Shown here piece by piece: positions 15,354-22,736 of a stretch of DNA of 22,780 bases. The position numbers and the translations under genes are program-made. The stretch is from Natrialbaceae archaeon Tc-Br11_E2g1 (GTDB taxonomy: Archaea; Halobacteriota; Halobacteria; Halobacteriales; Natrialbaceae). A model generated the notes under the pieces. It worked only from the letters and a program-made list of their open reading frames with translations, was not told where the DNA came from and ran no database searches. The stretch is taken from NCBI GenBank assembly GCA_001564255.1, contig LKNC01000005.1, forward strand, positions 1 to 22,780, read 5' to 3'. The stretch's first letter is position 1, and each line of letters begins with the position of its first letter.

Positions 15354-15360
15354 CATTATA
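15354..15360 (+). promoter_or_regulatory. TATA box of priS-gins51
   Basis: CATTATA is centred about 31 nt upstream of the priS ATG at 15388. It supports that ATG over longer upstream frames and implies a leaderless or nearly leaderless mRNA. Confidence 0.6.
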
Positions 15361-15387
15361 CCGGCCCATCGCCGAGTAAGCGGGCGA

Positions 15388-16563
15388 ATGGAGGAACGAA
15401 CGAGGGCCTACCTTCGGGGACGGTTTCGTGACCATTACCGCCGGACGGAGATCACGCCGCCGCCCGAGGCCAACGAGCGCGAGTGGGGGTTCATCCCCTG
15501 GACCGACAGCCCGGGGACGACGATGGTTCGCCACCGGTCGCTGCTCGATCTGGGCGACCTCGAGTCGTTTCTCCAGCGAAAGCGGCCGCGTCACGTCTAC
15601 TTCTCGGCGGGCCGATACGACGACCCCGGGGCGAGTTCGATGGAGGCGAAAGGCTGGCGTTCGTCCGATCTCGTCTTCGATCTAGACGCCGACCATCTCC
15701 CGAGTGTCACCCTCGGCGAGGACTCCTACGCCGAGATGCTCGCGAAGTGTAAAGGGGCCCTGCTTCGTTTGCTCGACTTTTTAGAGGACGACTTCGGTTT
15801 CACCGATCTCGAGGTCGTCTTCTCGGGCGGACGGGGGTACCACGTCCACGTCCGCGACGGGAACGTCTTGGGTCTAGAGCGTGCCCACCGCCGGGAGATC
15901 GTCGACTACGTCCGCGGGATCGGCCTCGAGTACGAGCAGTTGATCGACACCGAAACGGTCTCGGGACTGGCCCGAAAGACGCCGGCCGAGCGGCGTCTCC
16001 TCGAGATCGACGGCGGCTGGGGGAGACGCATCCACCGACGGTTCATGGACTTCATCGACGAACTACTCGAACTCGAGGAGGAGGCGGCACTCGAGCGCCT
16101 CCAGGAGTTCGACGGTATCGGCGAAGGGAAGGCCACGGCGACGCTCAACGCCGCACGGAACAACCGCGCCGGTCTCGAGGCGGGCAACGTCACCGTCCAC
16201 ACCGCGGTCAGCCAACTCGCAGAACGGTTCGCGGCCCGGACCGTCGAAGCCGAGAACGCGCCGATCGACGAGCCGGTGACGACCGACACGAACCGCCTGA
16301 TCAGGCTACCGGGGAGTTTACACGGCGGGAGCGCGCTCGAAACGGTCCGACTCGAGCGCTCGGAGATCGACGCCTTCGATCCCCTGATCGATGCGGTTCC
16401 GGAGACGTTCCGTGGCCACGAGATCCGCGTGGACGTTACCCGCGGCGGGGAGGTCGAGCTGGGTGGCGACATCTTTACAGTCGCCGAGGGTGACCAGTCA
16501 CTCCCGGAGCACGTCGCGGCCTTCCTGATGGCTCGTGGCAGGGCGGAAAAGGAGAAAGAATGA
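15388..16563 (+). CDS. priS: DNA primase catalytic (small) subunit PriS
   Basis: Synthesises replication primers with PriL, which is not in the window. The 391-residue protein has the primase motifs: YFSAGRYDDP at 71-80, DLVFDLDADHL with catalytic Asp98 and Asp100, SGGRGYHVHV at 146-155, and near the C-terminus TNRLIRLPGSLHGG. The zinc-binding cluster known from Pyrococcus PriS is not complete: I find only one Cys (121) in the whole protein. The ATG at 15388 is 31 nt from a TATA box and gives the usual family N-terminus (MEERTRAYLRGRFRDHY). A TGA/ATG overlap of 4 nt couples it to gins51, a common archaeal arrangement. Confidence 0.96.
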   Translation: MEERTRAYLRGRFRDHYRRTEITPPPEANEREWGFIPWTDSPGTTMVRHRSLLDLGDLESFLQRKRPRHVYFSAGRYDDPGASSMEAKGWRSSDLVFDLDADHLPSVTLGEDSYAEMLAKCKGALLRLLDFLEDDFGFTDLEVVFSGGRGYHVHVRDGNVLGLERAHRREIVDYVRGIGLEYEQLIDTETVSGLARKTPAERRLLEIDGGWGRRIHRRFMDFIDELLELEEEAALERLQEFDGIGEGKATATLNAARNNRAGLEAGNVTVHTAVSQLAERFAARTVEAENAPIDEPVTTDTNRLIRLPGSLHGGSALETVRLERSEIDAFDPLIDAVPETFRGHEIRVDVTRGGEVELGGDIFTVAEGDQSLPEHVAAFLMARGRAEKEKE

Positions 16564-17420
16564 ACCTAGAGGAGCTACAGACGGTCCAGGGAAAAGAACG
16601 ACAGAAGGACAGCCTCCAGCATCTGCGACCGTCGTTTTACCAGGACGTCGGTGAGTACATCGCGGACCTCGAGGACGAACGCGAGCGGGCCGCCGAACGG
16701 GCCGACGACCCCTTTTCCTCGCCCGAAGTGGGTCGACTCACGGACGAGATCGGGGCCGCAAAGGACGTCGTCGAGGCGATCTACGAGCGCCGGATGGGAA
16801 AACTCGTCAAACAGGCGAGTCTCGCGGCCGCGGGGATGCCGGCGAACGACGAGGGACTGACCGCCGAGGAACAGGACCTCTTTGCCGACCTGGTCGATCG
16901 CATCCAGTCGAACAAGAATCGGGTGCTGGACGTCCTCGAGGGGGAAGCCCCCGCAGAGGGGAGTGGGGGGACCGCCTCGAGTGAGCCAGCGGCCGACGTC
17001 GACCCGGATACACCGGTCGACTCCGACGGGGACGGACCGTCAGCGGAGCCGGATGCCGTCGACGCCGAAGGCGGTCCGCCCGTTCCCGGCGATCGGGAGG
17101 GGCTCACGGCGGCGGACGTGATGGGTGGGGACGGGCCACCGTCGCCCGACCCCTCGAGTGAGCCCGATGCCCCGCCGTCCCAACCCGAAGAGCCATCGTC
17201 GAGAGCCCCCGAGGCGCCCTCCGACGGCGGCGACGTTCCCGACACGCCGGGTCAGAACGCTGACGTCGACAGGGTCACCGTTCGGATCACCCGTGACGTC
17301 GGCCCGATTCTCGGGATCGACGACAGGGAGTACACCCTCGAGGCAGAGGACATCGTCACTCTGCCAGAACAGAACGCCACGCCGCTGGTCGAACGGGACG
17401 CCGCCGAACAACTCGAGTGA
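16560..17420 (+). CDS. GINS complex subunit (Gins51/Gins15 type)
   Basis: Part of the archaeal replicative helicase (with MCM and Cdc45/GAN). The 286 residues form a helical A domain (about 1-130: MNLEELQTVQGKERQKDSLQ...FYQDVGEYI, ...KLVKQASLAAAG), a long disordered acidic linker rich in Pro, Ser, Asp and Glu (about 130-232), and a small beta B domain at the end (VRITRDVGPILGIDDREYTL...). The A-then-B order is that of Gins51. The linker is much longer than in non-halophiles, giving a protein larger than typical archaeal Gins51. It overlaps priS by 4 nt with a GGAG site upstream, linking primase and helicase factors in one operon. Confidence 0.92.
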   Translation: MNLEELQTVQGKERQKDSLQHLRPSFYQDVGEYIADLEDERERAAERADDPFSSPEVGRLTDEIGAAKDVVEAIYERRMGKLVKQASLAAAGMPANDEGLTAEEQDLFADLVDRIQSNKNRVLDVLEGEAPAEGSGGTASSEPAADVDPDTPVDSDGDGPSAEPDAVDAEGGPPVPGDREGLTAADVMGGDGPPSPDPSSEPDAPPSQPEEPSSRAPEAPSDGGDVPDTPGQNADVDRVTVRITRDVGPILGIDDREYTLEAEDIVTLPEQNATPLVERDAAEQLE

Positions 17421-17433
17421 ACGGGCCGTCGGT

Positions 17434-17448
17434 TCCCGGATTCCGGGA
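17434..17448. terminator. GC-rich hairpin after the priS-gins51 operon
   Basis: TCCCGG-ATT-CCGGGA, a perfect 6-bp stem with a 3-nt loop, begins 13 nt after the gins51 stop and ends 40 nt before the peroxiredoxin start. No U tract follows, so it could equally be an mRNA end stabiliser or chance. Confidence 0.3.
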
Positions 17449-17488
17449 CCGATAGACATACACGCGGGCAGCCGAAGTACATCCCACC

Positions 17489-17965
17489 ATGCTCGACGTA
17501 GGCGCGGAGGCACCCGGATTCGAACTCAAGAACCAAGACGACGAGTCGGTCAGCCTCTCCGATTTCGAGGGACAGCGTGTCGTCCTCTACTTTTACCCAC
17601 GAGCGAACACCGACGGCTGTACCACCGAAGCCTGTGGGTTCCGTGACGAACTATCGGCGTTCGAGGCCGCCGACACCGCCGTCGTCGGAATCAGCGACGA
17701 TCCGGTCGCCGATATCGCCGACTTCGCGTCCGAGTACGACCTCGAGTACGACCTGCTCGCGGACGAACACGGCGAAGTCTCGACGCTGTATGACTCCTAC
17801 GGCGAAAAGCGGATGTTCGGCAACACCTTCGACGGCGTCTTCCGGAACACGTACGTGATCGACGCCGACGGGACGGTCGAAGCCGTCTACGAGAACGTGT
17901 CTCCCGACGGCCACGCCGAGGCGGTCCTCGAGGGCCTCGAGGACGCACGGACGGTCGCGAAGTAG
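17489..17965 (+). CDS. bcp: Thioredoxin-dependent peroxiredoxin, PrxQ/Bcp type
   Basis: Reduces hydrogen peroxide and organic peroxides in the cytoplasm. The 158-residue protein has the thioredoxin fold and YFYPRANTDGCTTEACGFRD: Cys44 is the peroxidatic residue and Cys49, five residues on, the resolving one, as in atypical two-Cys PrxQ. The usual TPGC reads TDGC. RNTYVIDADG and the KRMFGNTFDGVFR loop are also typical. The 68-bp gap from gins51 contains a hairpin and a weak ATAGACATACAC box about 30 nt before the ATG, so it probably has its own promoter. A T-rich run at 17973-17980 may end the transcript. Confidence 0.93.
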   Translation: MLDVGAEAPGFELKNQDDESVSLSDFEGQRVVLYFYPRANTDGCTTEACGFRDELSAFEAADTAVVGISDDPVADIADFASEYDLEYDLLADEHGEVSTLYDSYGEKRMFGNTFDGVFRNTYVIDADGTVEAVYENVSPDGHAEAVLEGLEDARTVAK

Positions 17966-18061
17966 TCCGGTCCGTTATTTTCTCCGTTCCCTTTCCCGGA
18001 CGATGTATCCGAGGCGATAACGTACGTAACCAGCCGTTGGTCCAAATACTGACGAACGGAA

Positions 18062-18089
18062 ACGCGTCGGGTTTTCGCCGAGTCAGTGT
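18062..18089. repeat. Degenerate third copy of the 3'-end repeat, after cdc48
   Basis: TTTTCG (18072-18077), a 4-nt spacer, then GTCAGT (18082-18087) resembles the TTTTCG-TCC-GTCAGT core of the 22-bp repeat at 11-32 and 21580-21601. As in those copies, it abuts the stop codon of a minus-strand gene. Upstream bases allow only a weak hairpin. Confidence 0.35.
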
Positions 18090-20350
18090 TACTGGAACGT
18101 CCGTCCGAGCTGGTCTCTGGGCTCGGGTTCGGTGCTCTCGAGTTCCTCCTCGAGTTCCTCGTAGCGTTCGCGGACGTCGGCGGTCACGCTCGGACCGACC
18201 TCCTCTAGGGCGTGCTCGAAGTGTGCCTTGCTGATGCGGACGTTGCCGATCGTCTCGCCCATCTCGTTGGGATCGACGGAGTTGATGAACTCGCGGGTCG
18301 CTGCCATCGAAGCCTCCCGACAGACCGCCTCGACGTCCGCGCCGACGTAGCCCGCAGTCTCACCCGCCAGCCACTCCAGGTCGACCGCGTCGGCGAGTGG
18401 CTTGCCACGGGTGTGGACCTCGAAGATCCGCCTGCGGCCGTCCTCGTCGGGGACGGGCACGTGGACGTGACGGTCCAGCCGTCCGGGCCGGAGCAAGGCC
18501 GAGTCGATCAGGTCCGGACGGTTGGTCGTGGCGATCACGACCACGTCCTCGAGTTCCTCGAGCCCGTCGAGTTCGGTCAGCAGCTGGGAGACGACGCGTT
18601 CGCCGACGCCCGAATCGTTGCTGGTCCGACCGCGTTCGCCCGCGATCGAGTCGATCTCGTCGAAGAAGATCACGGTCGGGGCGTTGGCACGGGCCTTCTC
18701 GAAGACCTCCCGGACGCCCTTTTCGGATTCCCCGACGTACTTGTTGAGCAGTTCGGGGCCTTTGATCGAGATGAAGTTCGACTGGGCCTCGTTGGCGACT
18801 GCCTTCGCGAGGAGGGTCTTCCCCGTCCCCGGCGGGCCGTACATCAGGACACCCTTGGCGGCCTGCATGTCCATCTGTTCGAAGACCTCGGGGTAGTCGA
18901 GCGGCCACTGGATGGTCTCCCGGAGGCGCTCTTTGGTGTCCCCGAGGCCGCCGACGTCTTCCCAGGTGACGTCGGGGACCTCGACGAACACCTCCCGCAT
19001 CGCCGAGGGCTGGATCCCCTTCAGGGACTCCTTGAGGTCACCCTCGGTGACCTGCAGGGTCTCGAGGACTTCGGCGTCGATCTCCTCGCTCTCTAAGTCG
19101 AGATCGGGGCGGATACGCCGGAGGGCGTTCATCGCGCCCTCGCGGGCGAGACTCTCCAGATCCGCGCCGACGAATCCGTGGGTGTTTTCGGCGTACCGAT
19201 CCAGGTCGACGCCGTCCTCTAGGGGCATCCCGCGGGTGTGTACCTGCAGGATCTCCTTTCGCCCTTCCTTGTCGGGGACGCCGATCTCGATCTCGCGGTC
19301 GAACCGGCCACCACGGCGGAGTGCGGGGTCGATGTCGTCGACCCGGTTGGTCGCGGCGATGACCGTCACGCGCCCGCGTTCTTCCAGGCCGTCCATCAGG
19401 CTGAGCAGTTGTGCGACTACCCGACGCTCGACGTCGCCGCCGGCTTCCTCGCGTTTGGCGGCGATCGAGTCGAGTTCGTCGATGAAGATGATCGCGGGGG
19501 CGTTCTCTTCGGCCTCCTCGAAGACGTCCCGGAGTTGCTCTTCGCTTTCCCCGTAGTATTTCGACATGATCTCCGGCCCGGATATCGTCTCGAAGCCCGC
19601 GTCGATCTCGTTTGCGACGGCTTTCGCCATCAGCGTCTTCCCGGTGCCCGGCGGACCGTGGAGCAAGACGCCTTTCGGCGGCTCGATGCCGAGTTGTTTG
19701 AACAGTTCGGGGTGGCGCATCGGGAGTTCGATCATCTCCCGGACCTGATCGAGTTCCTCGTCCAGGCCGCCGATGTCCTCGTAGGTGACGTTCGGGACGC
19801 CCTCTGGGGTCCCGTCACGGCCGGCCTGGACCTGTTCGGCCGGCGTCTCGCTGATCTGGATCTCCGTCGAGTCGGTGATGACGACCGTCCCGCTCGGGGA
19901 TGTTCCGGCGATCTTCAATGGGACCGACTGGCCGGAGCCACCCATGGGGCCGAAAGATAGTGAAAAGGGCACCGTCTGCCCCTCGGTGACGGCCTGGCCG
20001 CTGAGTTTGTCACGCACGAGCGGGCCGATGTCACCCCGAATGCGGAGGTTCTGGGGGAGTGCGACCGTCACCGATCTGGCCGGTTTGACCTCCGCCTTCT
20101 CGACGGTAACGCGGTCGTCGATCCCGACGCCGGCTTCCTGTCGCAGGCGACCGTCGATCCGGACGATCCCCTGGCTCTCGTCTTCGGGGTAGCCGGGCCA
20201 GACGCGGGCGACCGCCTTGCCGTCGCCGCCGCCCTCGATGACGATGTAATCCCCGTTCTCGAGGTCCAGTTCCTGCATCGACCCCCGGTCGATCGCCGCG
20301 AGTCCACGTCCTGCGTCCTTTTGCTTGAGGGGTTTGACGGTGAGTTTCAT
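18089..20350 (-). CDS. cdc48: CDC48/p97-type AAA+ ATPase
   Basis: A 753-residue unfoldase that pulls apart proteins and feeds them to the proteasome. The N domain (1-185) has the double-psi barrel start [17 protein letters not shown]1 has Walker A GPPGTGKT at 232-239, Walker B IIFIDELD at 287-294 and the arginine-finger region [14 protein letters not shown]2 has Walker A at 505-512, Walker B VIFFDEID at 560-567 and RPGRLDRHV. Both ATPase sites look intact. The ATG forms an ATGA overlap with the Hsp20-like gene and has GGAGG 8 nt upstream. Both genes are expected to be controlled by the CTAAC-N5-GTTAG site at 20603-20617, suggesting heat-shock regulation. Confidence 0.97.
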   Translation of the reverse strand: MKLTVKPLKQKDAGRGLAAIDRGSMQELDLENGDYIVIEGGGDGKAVARVWPGYPEDESQGIVRIDGRLRQEAGVGIDDRVTVEKAEVKPARSVTVALPQNLRIRGDIGPLVRDKLSGQAVTEGQTVPFSLSFGPMGGSGQSVPLKIAGTSPSGTVVITDSTEIQISETPAEQVQAGRDGTPEGVPNVTYEDIGGLDEELDQVREMIELPMRHPELFKQLGIEPPKGVLLHGPPGTGKTLMAKAVANEIDAGFETISGPEIMSKYYGESEEQLRDVFEEAEENAPAIIFIDELDSIAAKREEAGGDVERRVVAQLLSLMDGLEERGRVTVIAATNRVDDIDPALRRGGRFDREIEIGVPDKEGRKEILQVHTRGMPLEDGVDLDRYAENTHGFVGADLESLAREGAMNALRRIRPDLDLESEEIDAEVLETLQVTEGDLKESLKGIQPSAMREVFVEVPDVTWEDVGGLGDTKERLRETIQWPLDYPEVFEQMDMQAAKGVLMYGPPGTGKTLLAKAVANEAQSNFISIKGPELLNKYVGESEKGVREVFEKARANAPTVIFFDEIDSIAGERGRTSNDSGVGERVVSQLLTELDGLEELEDVVVIATTNRPDLIDSALLRPGRLDRHVHVPVPDEDGRRRIFEVHTRGKPLADAVDLEWLAGETAGYVGADVEAVCREASMAATREFINSVDPNEMGETIGNVRISKAHFEHALEEVGPSVTADVRERYEELEEELESTEPEPRDQLGRTFQ

Positions 20351-20595
20351 ACGTCTTCCTCCATCTCGATAGTGAGCACGCCGTTTTTCATAAACGCTCG
20401 TGGGTCACCCGCCTCTCGAGGCACCTCGAGTTCGTACTGTTCGCCCCCGGTGACGATCATAACGGTGTCGTCGACGACGTCGACGGCCCCGTCAACACCC
20501 GCCGGGCCGAAATCGACGGCGACTACCGTCCTGTCCTCGTATTCGTATCGTTCCGCCAGGTGCCCACCGTCGCGGGCAAATCGTTGAATGTTCAT
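20347..20595 (-). CDS. Small Hsp20/alpha-crystallin-like protein (DUF7127-like), first gene of the cdc48 operon
   Basis: An 82-residue, acidic, beta-rich protein. Its C-terminal half has A67-FMK-NGVL74 followed by TIEM, an exact match to the A-x-x-x-N-G-V-L signature of the alpha-crystallin domain, preceded by beta strands ([24 protein letters not shown]). The N-terminal arm of true small heat-shock proteins is almost absent, so it is a minimal domain, not a standard Hsp20. I recall the family as DUF7127, unverified. It overlaps cdc48 by 4 nt. An hsp20-cdc48 operon is known in Archaeoglobus. It may be a chaperone or substrate adaptor for Cdc48 (inference). Confidence 0.88.
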   Translation of the reverse strand: MNIQRFARDGGHLAERYEYEDRTVVAVDFGPAGVDGAVDVVDDTVMIVTGGEQYELEVPREAGDPRAFMKNGVLTIEMEEDV

Positions 20596-20602
20596 GGCTT
20601 GA

Positions 20603-20617
20603 CTAACTCAAGGTTAG
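20603..20617. promoter_or_regulatory. CTAAC-N5-GTTAG palindrome, HSR1-like heat-shock operator
   Basis: CTAAC-TCAAG-GTTAG lies between the TATA box (20634-20626) and the ATG (20595) of the hsp20-like-cdc48 operon, where a bound protein would block polymerase. The same motif, CTAAC-N5-GTTAG, was reported for the heat-shock repressor HSR1 of Archaeoglobus fulgidus upstream of its own hsr1-hsp20-cdc48 operon. The matching motif, position and target genes make a conserved operator likely. The regulator gene is not in this window. Confidence 0.75.
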
Positions 20618-20620
20618 CTC

Positions 20621-20635
20621 TTTTAATATATAAAT
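20621..20635 (-). promoter_or_regulatory. TATA box of the hsp20-like-cdc48 operon
   Basis: The minus strand reads ATTTATATATTAAAA, with TTTATATAT centred about 34 nt upstream of the ATG at 20595. It gives a short leader of a few nucleotides and is one of the strongest TATA elements in the window. Confidence 0.75.
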
Positions 20636-20746
20636 GCTTCGCCTAGAACCGGAAGACACAGCCGGGTACTGTAGAAAGACGTTGTTCGCGGTTCACAGTA
20701 TTCGGGGTCGATGAGACGTCCCCGTCGTCGTCGACCGTGACGGGGG

Positions 20747-20752
20747 TTTATA
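20747..20752 (+). promoter_or_regulatory. TATA box of the alpha/beta hydrolase gene
   Basis: TTTATA is centred 27 nt upstream of the ATG at 20777, indicating a leaderless transcript. A 7-bp inverted repeat (CCCCGTC at 20720-20726 and GACGGGG at 20739-20745) directly precedes it. Confidence 0.6.
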
Positions 20753-20776
20753 CTCGCGACTCCCGTCGTTCCGGAC

Positions 20777-21553
20777 ATGGAGACGACGGTACACCGGGGA
20801 CGGGAGACGGCGTACGAGTACACCGATCTCGGCGGGGAGGGGACGCGGATACTGTTCGTCCACGGTAGCGGTGGCACACACGACACCTGGAAGGCCCAAC
20901 GCCGGCTGGCCGACCGCTGGCCCGTCGGCGCACTCGATCTGAGCGGTCACGGCGACTCCGAGGACGTCGACGCCAGTCCGGGGTATACGACGCTGTCGGC
21001 GTACGCCGACGACGTGATCGCGGTCGCCGAGGAGGTCGACGCCGACACCCTCGTCGGCAGTTCATTGGGTGGGGCCGTCGTCCTGCACGTCCTTCTGGAG
21101 CGTGAGTACGACCTCGAGGCCGTCGTCCTCACCGGAACGGGAGCACGACTCGGCGTCCTCGCGGACCTCCTCTCGTGGCTCGAGGACGACTTCGAGCGCG
21201 CCCTCGAGTTTCTCCACGCCGAGGATCGGCTCTTTCACGATCCCAACCCCGAGGTCCGCGAGCGATCGATCGAACGGATGCGTGCGTGTGGCCGAGACGT
21301 TACCTACCGTGACTTTCTCACCTGCCACAGGTTCGACGTTCGGGATCGCCTCGGTGAGATCGACGTGCCGACCCTCGCAGTTTACGGCGAACACGACCAG
21401 CTGACGCCGCCGTGGTATCACGAGTTTATCGCCGAAAACGTCACCGACGGCGAGGTCGTCGGGATCGACGACGCCGCCCACCTGGCGATGCTCGAGCGAC
21501 CCGAGGCGTTCAACGAGGCCGTGTCCGAGTTCCTCGAGTCTCGGGGGATCTAG
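20777..21553 (+). CDS. Alpha/beta-fold hydrolase
   Basis: A 258-residue soluble hydrolase. ILFVHGSGG at 25-33 forms the oxyanion-hole region and DLSGHGDSE follows. GSSLGG gives nucleophile Ser96, GEHDQLTPP gives Asp207 and DDAAHLAMLERP gives His235, so the triad is complete. The cap region (about 125-185) is helical. Substrate cannot be read from the sequence; esterase, lipase-like or dehalogenase-like activity are all possible (GHGDS and a Ser nucleophile favour an esterase). It has its own TATA box and is convergent with panB, with a strong hairpin in between. Confidence 0.92.
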   Translation: METTVHRGRETAYEYTDLGGEGTRILFVHGSGGTHDTWKAQRRLADRWPVGALDLSGHGDSEDVDASPGYTTLSAYADDVIAVAEEVDADTLVGSSLGGAVVLHVLLEREYDLEAVVLTGTGARLGVLADLLSWLEDDFERALEFLHAEDRLFHDPNPEVRERSIERMRACGRDVTYRDFLTCHRFDVRDRLGEIDVPTLAVYGEHDQLTPPWYHEFIAENVTDGEVVGIDDAAHLAMLERPEAFNEAVSEFLESRGI

Positions 21554-21568
21554 CGTCACGCTGCCCGA

Positions 21569-21588
21569 GAAAATCCGCGAGGATTTTC
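21569..21588. terminator. Perfect 8-bp hairpin between hydrolase and panB, likely bidirectional terminator
   Basis: GAAAATCC-GCGA-GGATTTTC lies in the 46-bp gap between two convergent genes and ends in T runs when read from either side, a layout suited to ending both transcripts. Its right arm overlaps the 22-bp repeat at 21580-21601. Confidence 0.5.
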
Positions 21589-21601
21589 GTCCGTCAGTAT
21601 C
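21580..21601. repeat. 22-bp repeat, copy 2, at the 3' end of panB
   Basis: Identical to bases 11-32. It runs from the hairpin loop into the panB stop codon (TGA, 21602-21600). Two unrelated minus-strand genes about 21.6 kb apart therefore share the same 3'-end sequence and hairpin. Confidence 0.65.
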
Positions 21602-22406
21602 AGTAGAGACTGTCGAGGTCCGACGCCTCGTGGCTGTGTTCTTTTGCGGGGAACTCGCCGCTCTCGACGGCCGAGACGTAGTCGTCGACGGCCTTCTCCA
21701 TCTCCCCGCGGACGTCTCCGAACTGCTCTGAGAACGACGGCGTCCACTCGCTGAGTCCAACGGCGTCGTCGAAGACGAGCACCTGCCCGTCACAGCCCGG
21801 CCCCGCACCGATACCGACGGTGGGGATCTCGAGGGCGTCGGTCACCTCCCTGGCGACGTTCGAGGGGACGTGTTCTAAGACGAGCGAGAACGCGCCCGCG
21901 TCCTCGTGGGATTTCGCCAGTTCGAGGATCCGTTCTGCGCTCTCCTGGTCGGTTCCCTGGCGTGGGTAGCCGCCGTACTGGTTGACGTGCTGGGGGGTGA
22001 GCCCGAGGTGAGCCATCACCGGAATGCCGAGTTCGACCATCCGTCGGGTGAGCCCGACGGTGTGCGGGCCGCTCTCGAGTTTGACGGCCGCGGCTCCGGC
22101 TTCTTTGAGCAGTCGCCCGGCGTTTTTGATGCTCTCGGCTTCGTCGGCACCGTAAGAGAGGAACGGCATGTCGGCGACGACCAGCGCCCCCTCGGCCGCT
22201 CGAGTGACCGCATCGGTGTGTCTCACCATGTCCTCGACGGTGACGGGGATCGTCGTCTCGTAGCCGAGGGTGACGTTGCCGACGCTGTCGCCGACCAAGA
22301 TCACGTCGACACCAGCCTCGTCGGCGATCGTGGCCGTCGGCGCGTCGTAGGCCGTCAACATCGTGATCGGTTCCTCACTCTCACGCAGATCCCGCACCGT
22401 TACCAT
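21600..22406 (-). CDS. panB: 3-methyl-2-oxobutanoate hydroxymethyltransferase
   Basis: First step of pantoate synthesis for coenzyme A: adds a hydroxymethyl group from methylene-tetrahydrofolate (or a pterin analogue) to ketoisovalerate. The 268-residue protein has LTAYDAPTATIADEAGVD at 17-34, VGDSVGN with metal Asp40, ADMPFLSYG with metal Asp79, KLESG with metal Glu111, HLGLTPQHVNQYGGY at 133-147 and LEHVP with the likely base Glu178. GIGAGPGCDGQVLV is near the C-terminus. Length and motifs are normal. Halophilic archaea are known to use PanB. It is divergent from the small membrane-protein gene and has a weak GTTTAG box about 27 nt upstream. Confidence 0.95.
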   Translation of the reverse strand: MVTVRDLRESEEPITMLTAYDAPTATIADEAGVDVILVGDSVGNVTLGYETTIPVTVEDMVRHTDAVTRAAEGALVVADMPFLSYGADEAESIKNAGRLLKEAGAAAVKLESGPHTVGLTRRMVELGIPVMAHLGLTPQHVNQYGGYPRQGTDQESAERILELAKSHEDAGAFSLVLEHVPSNVAREVTDALEIPTVGIGAGPGCDGQVLVFDDAVGLSEWTPSFSEQFGDVRGEMEKAVDDYVSAVESGEFPAKEHSHEASDLDSLY

Positions 22407-22467
22407 ACTCCCTACGTTCGGGTCCGGGGGCTAAACGTCTGCGTTCTCGAGTGGCGAAACGGCGGGC

Positions 22468-22474
22468 TTAATAT
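22468..22474 (+). promoter_or_regulatory. TATA box of the small membrane-protein gene
   Basis: TTAATAT is centred 26 nt before the GTG at 22497 and supports that GTG as a leaderless start. Confidence 0.5.
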
Positions 22475-22496
22475 CGCCCATCCGTGACCTACGGTC

Positions 22497-22736
22497 GTGC
22501 CAGAACGAGTGGAGCGGACGTCGCCCGAGGGCGTCGACTACGGCTGGGTGATGCAGGTAACGTTTATTACCACGATATTGCTCGGCTCGCCGATCGTCGC
22601 CCTCGCGTCGACGACGGCCGACCTCACTTCCTGGGGCGAACGCGCCGAGTTCGCCGTCCGCGTCGGGGCCGTCGTCTGGTTCGTGACCGCTATCGCCGTC
22701 TTCGCGTACGCCAAACGCAGGAACGGACGGAACTGA
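22497..22736 (+). CDS. Small two-helix membrane protein, DUF5822-like
   Basis: A 79-residue protein with a GTG start. After a polar N-terminus (PERVERTSPEGVDYGW) there are two transmembrane helices: about 21-40 (VTFITTILLGSPIVALASTT) and about 52-71 (FAVRVGAVVWFVTAIAVFAY). The C-terminal end is basic (AKRRNGRN), so both ends are probably cytoplasmic. I recall near-identical haloarchaeal proteins as DUF5822, unverified. No function is known to me. It is divergent from panB across 90 bp. Confidence 0.85.
   Translation: MPERVERTSPEGVDYGWVMQVTFITTILLGSPIVALASTTADLTSWGERAEFAVRVGAVVWFVTAIAVFAYAKRRNGRN

Noticed and set aside
12249..15387. Integration att sites or direct repeats bounding the recombinase region
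   Set aside because: The best pair found (around 12369 and 15349, GGCAAC followed by similar bases) is short and imperfect, and no tRNA gene is nearby.
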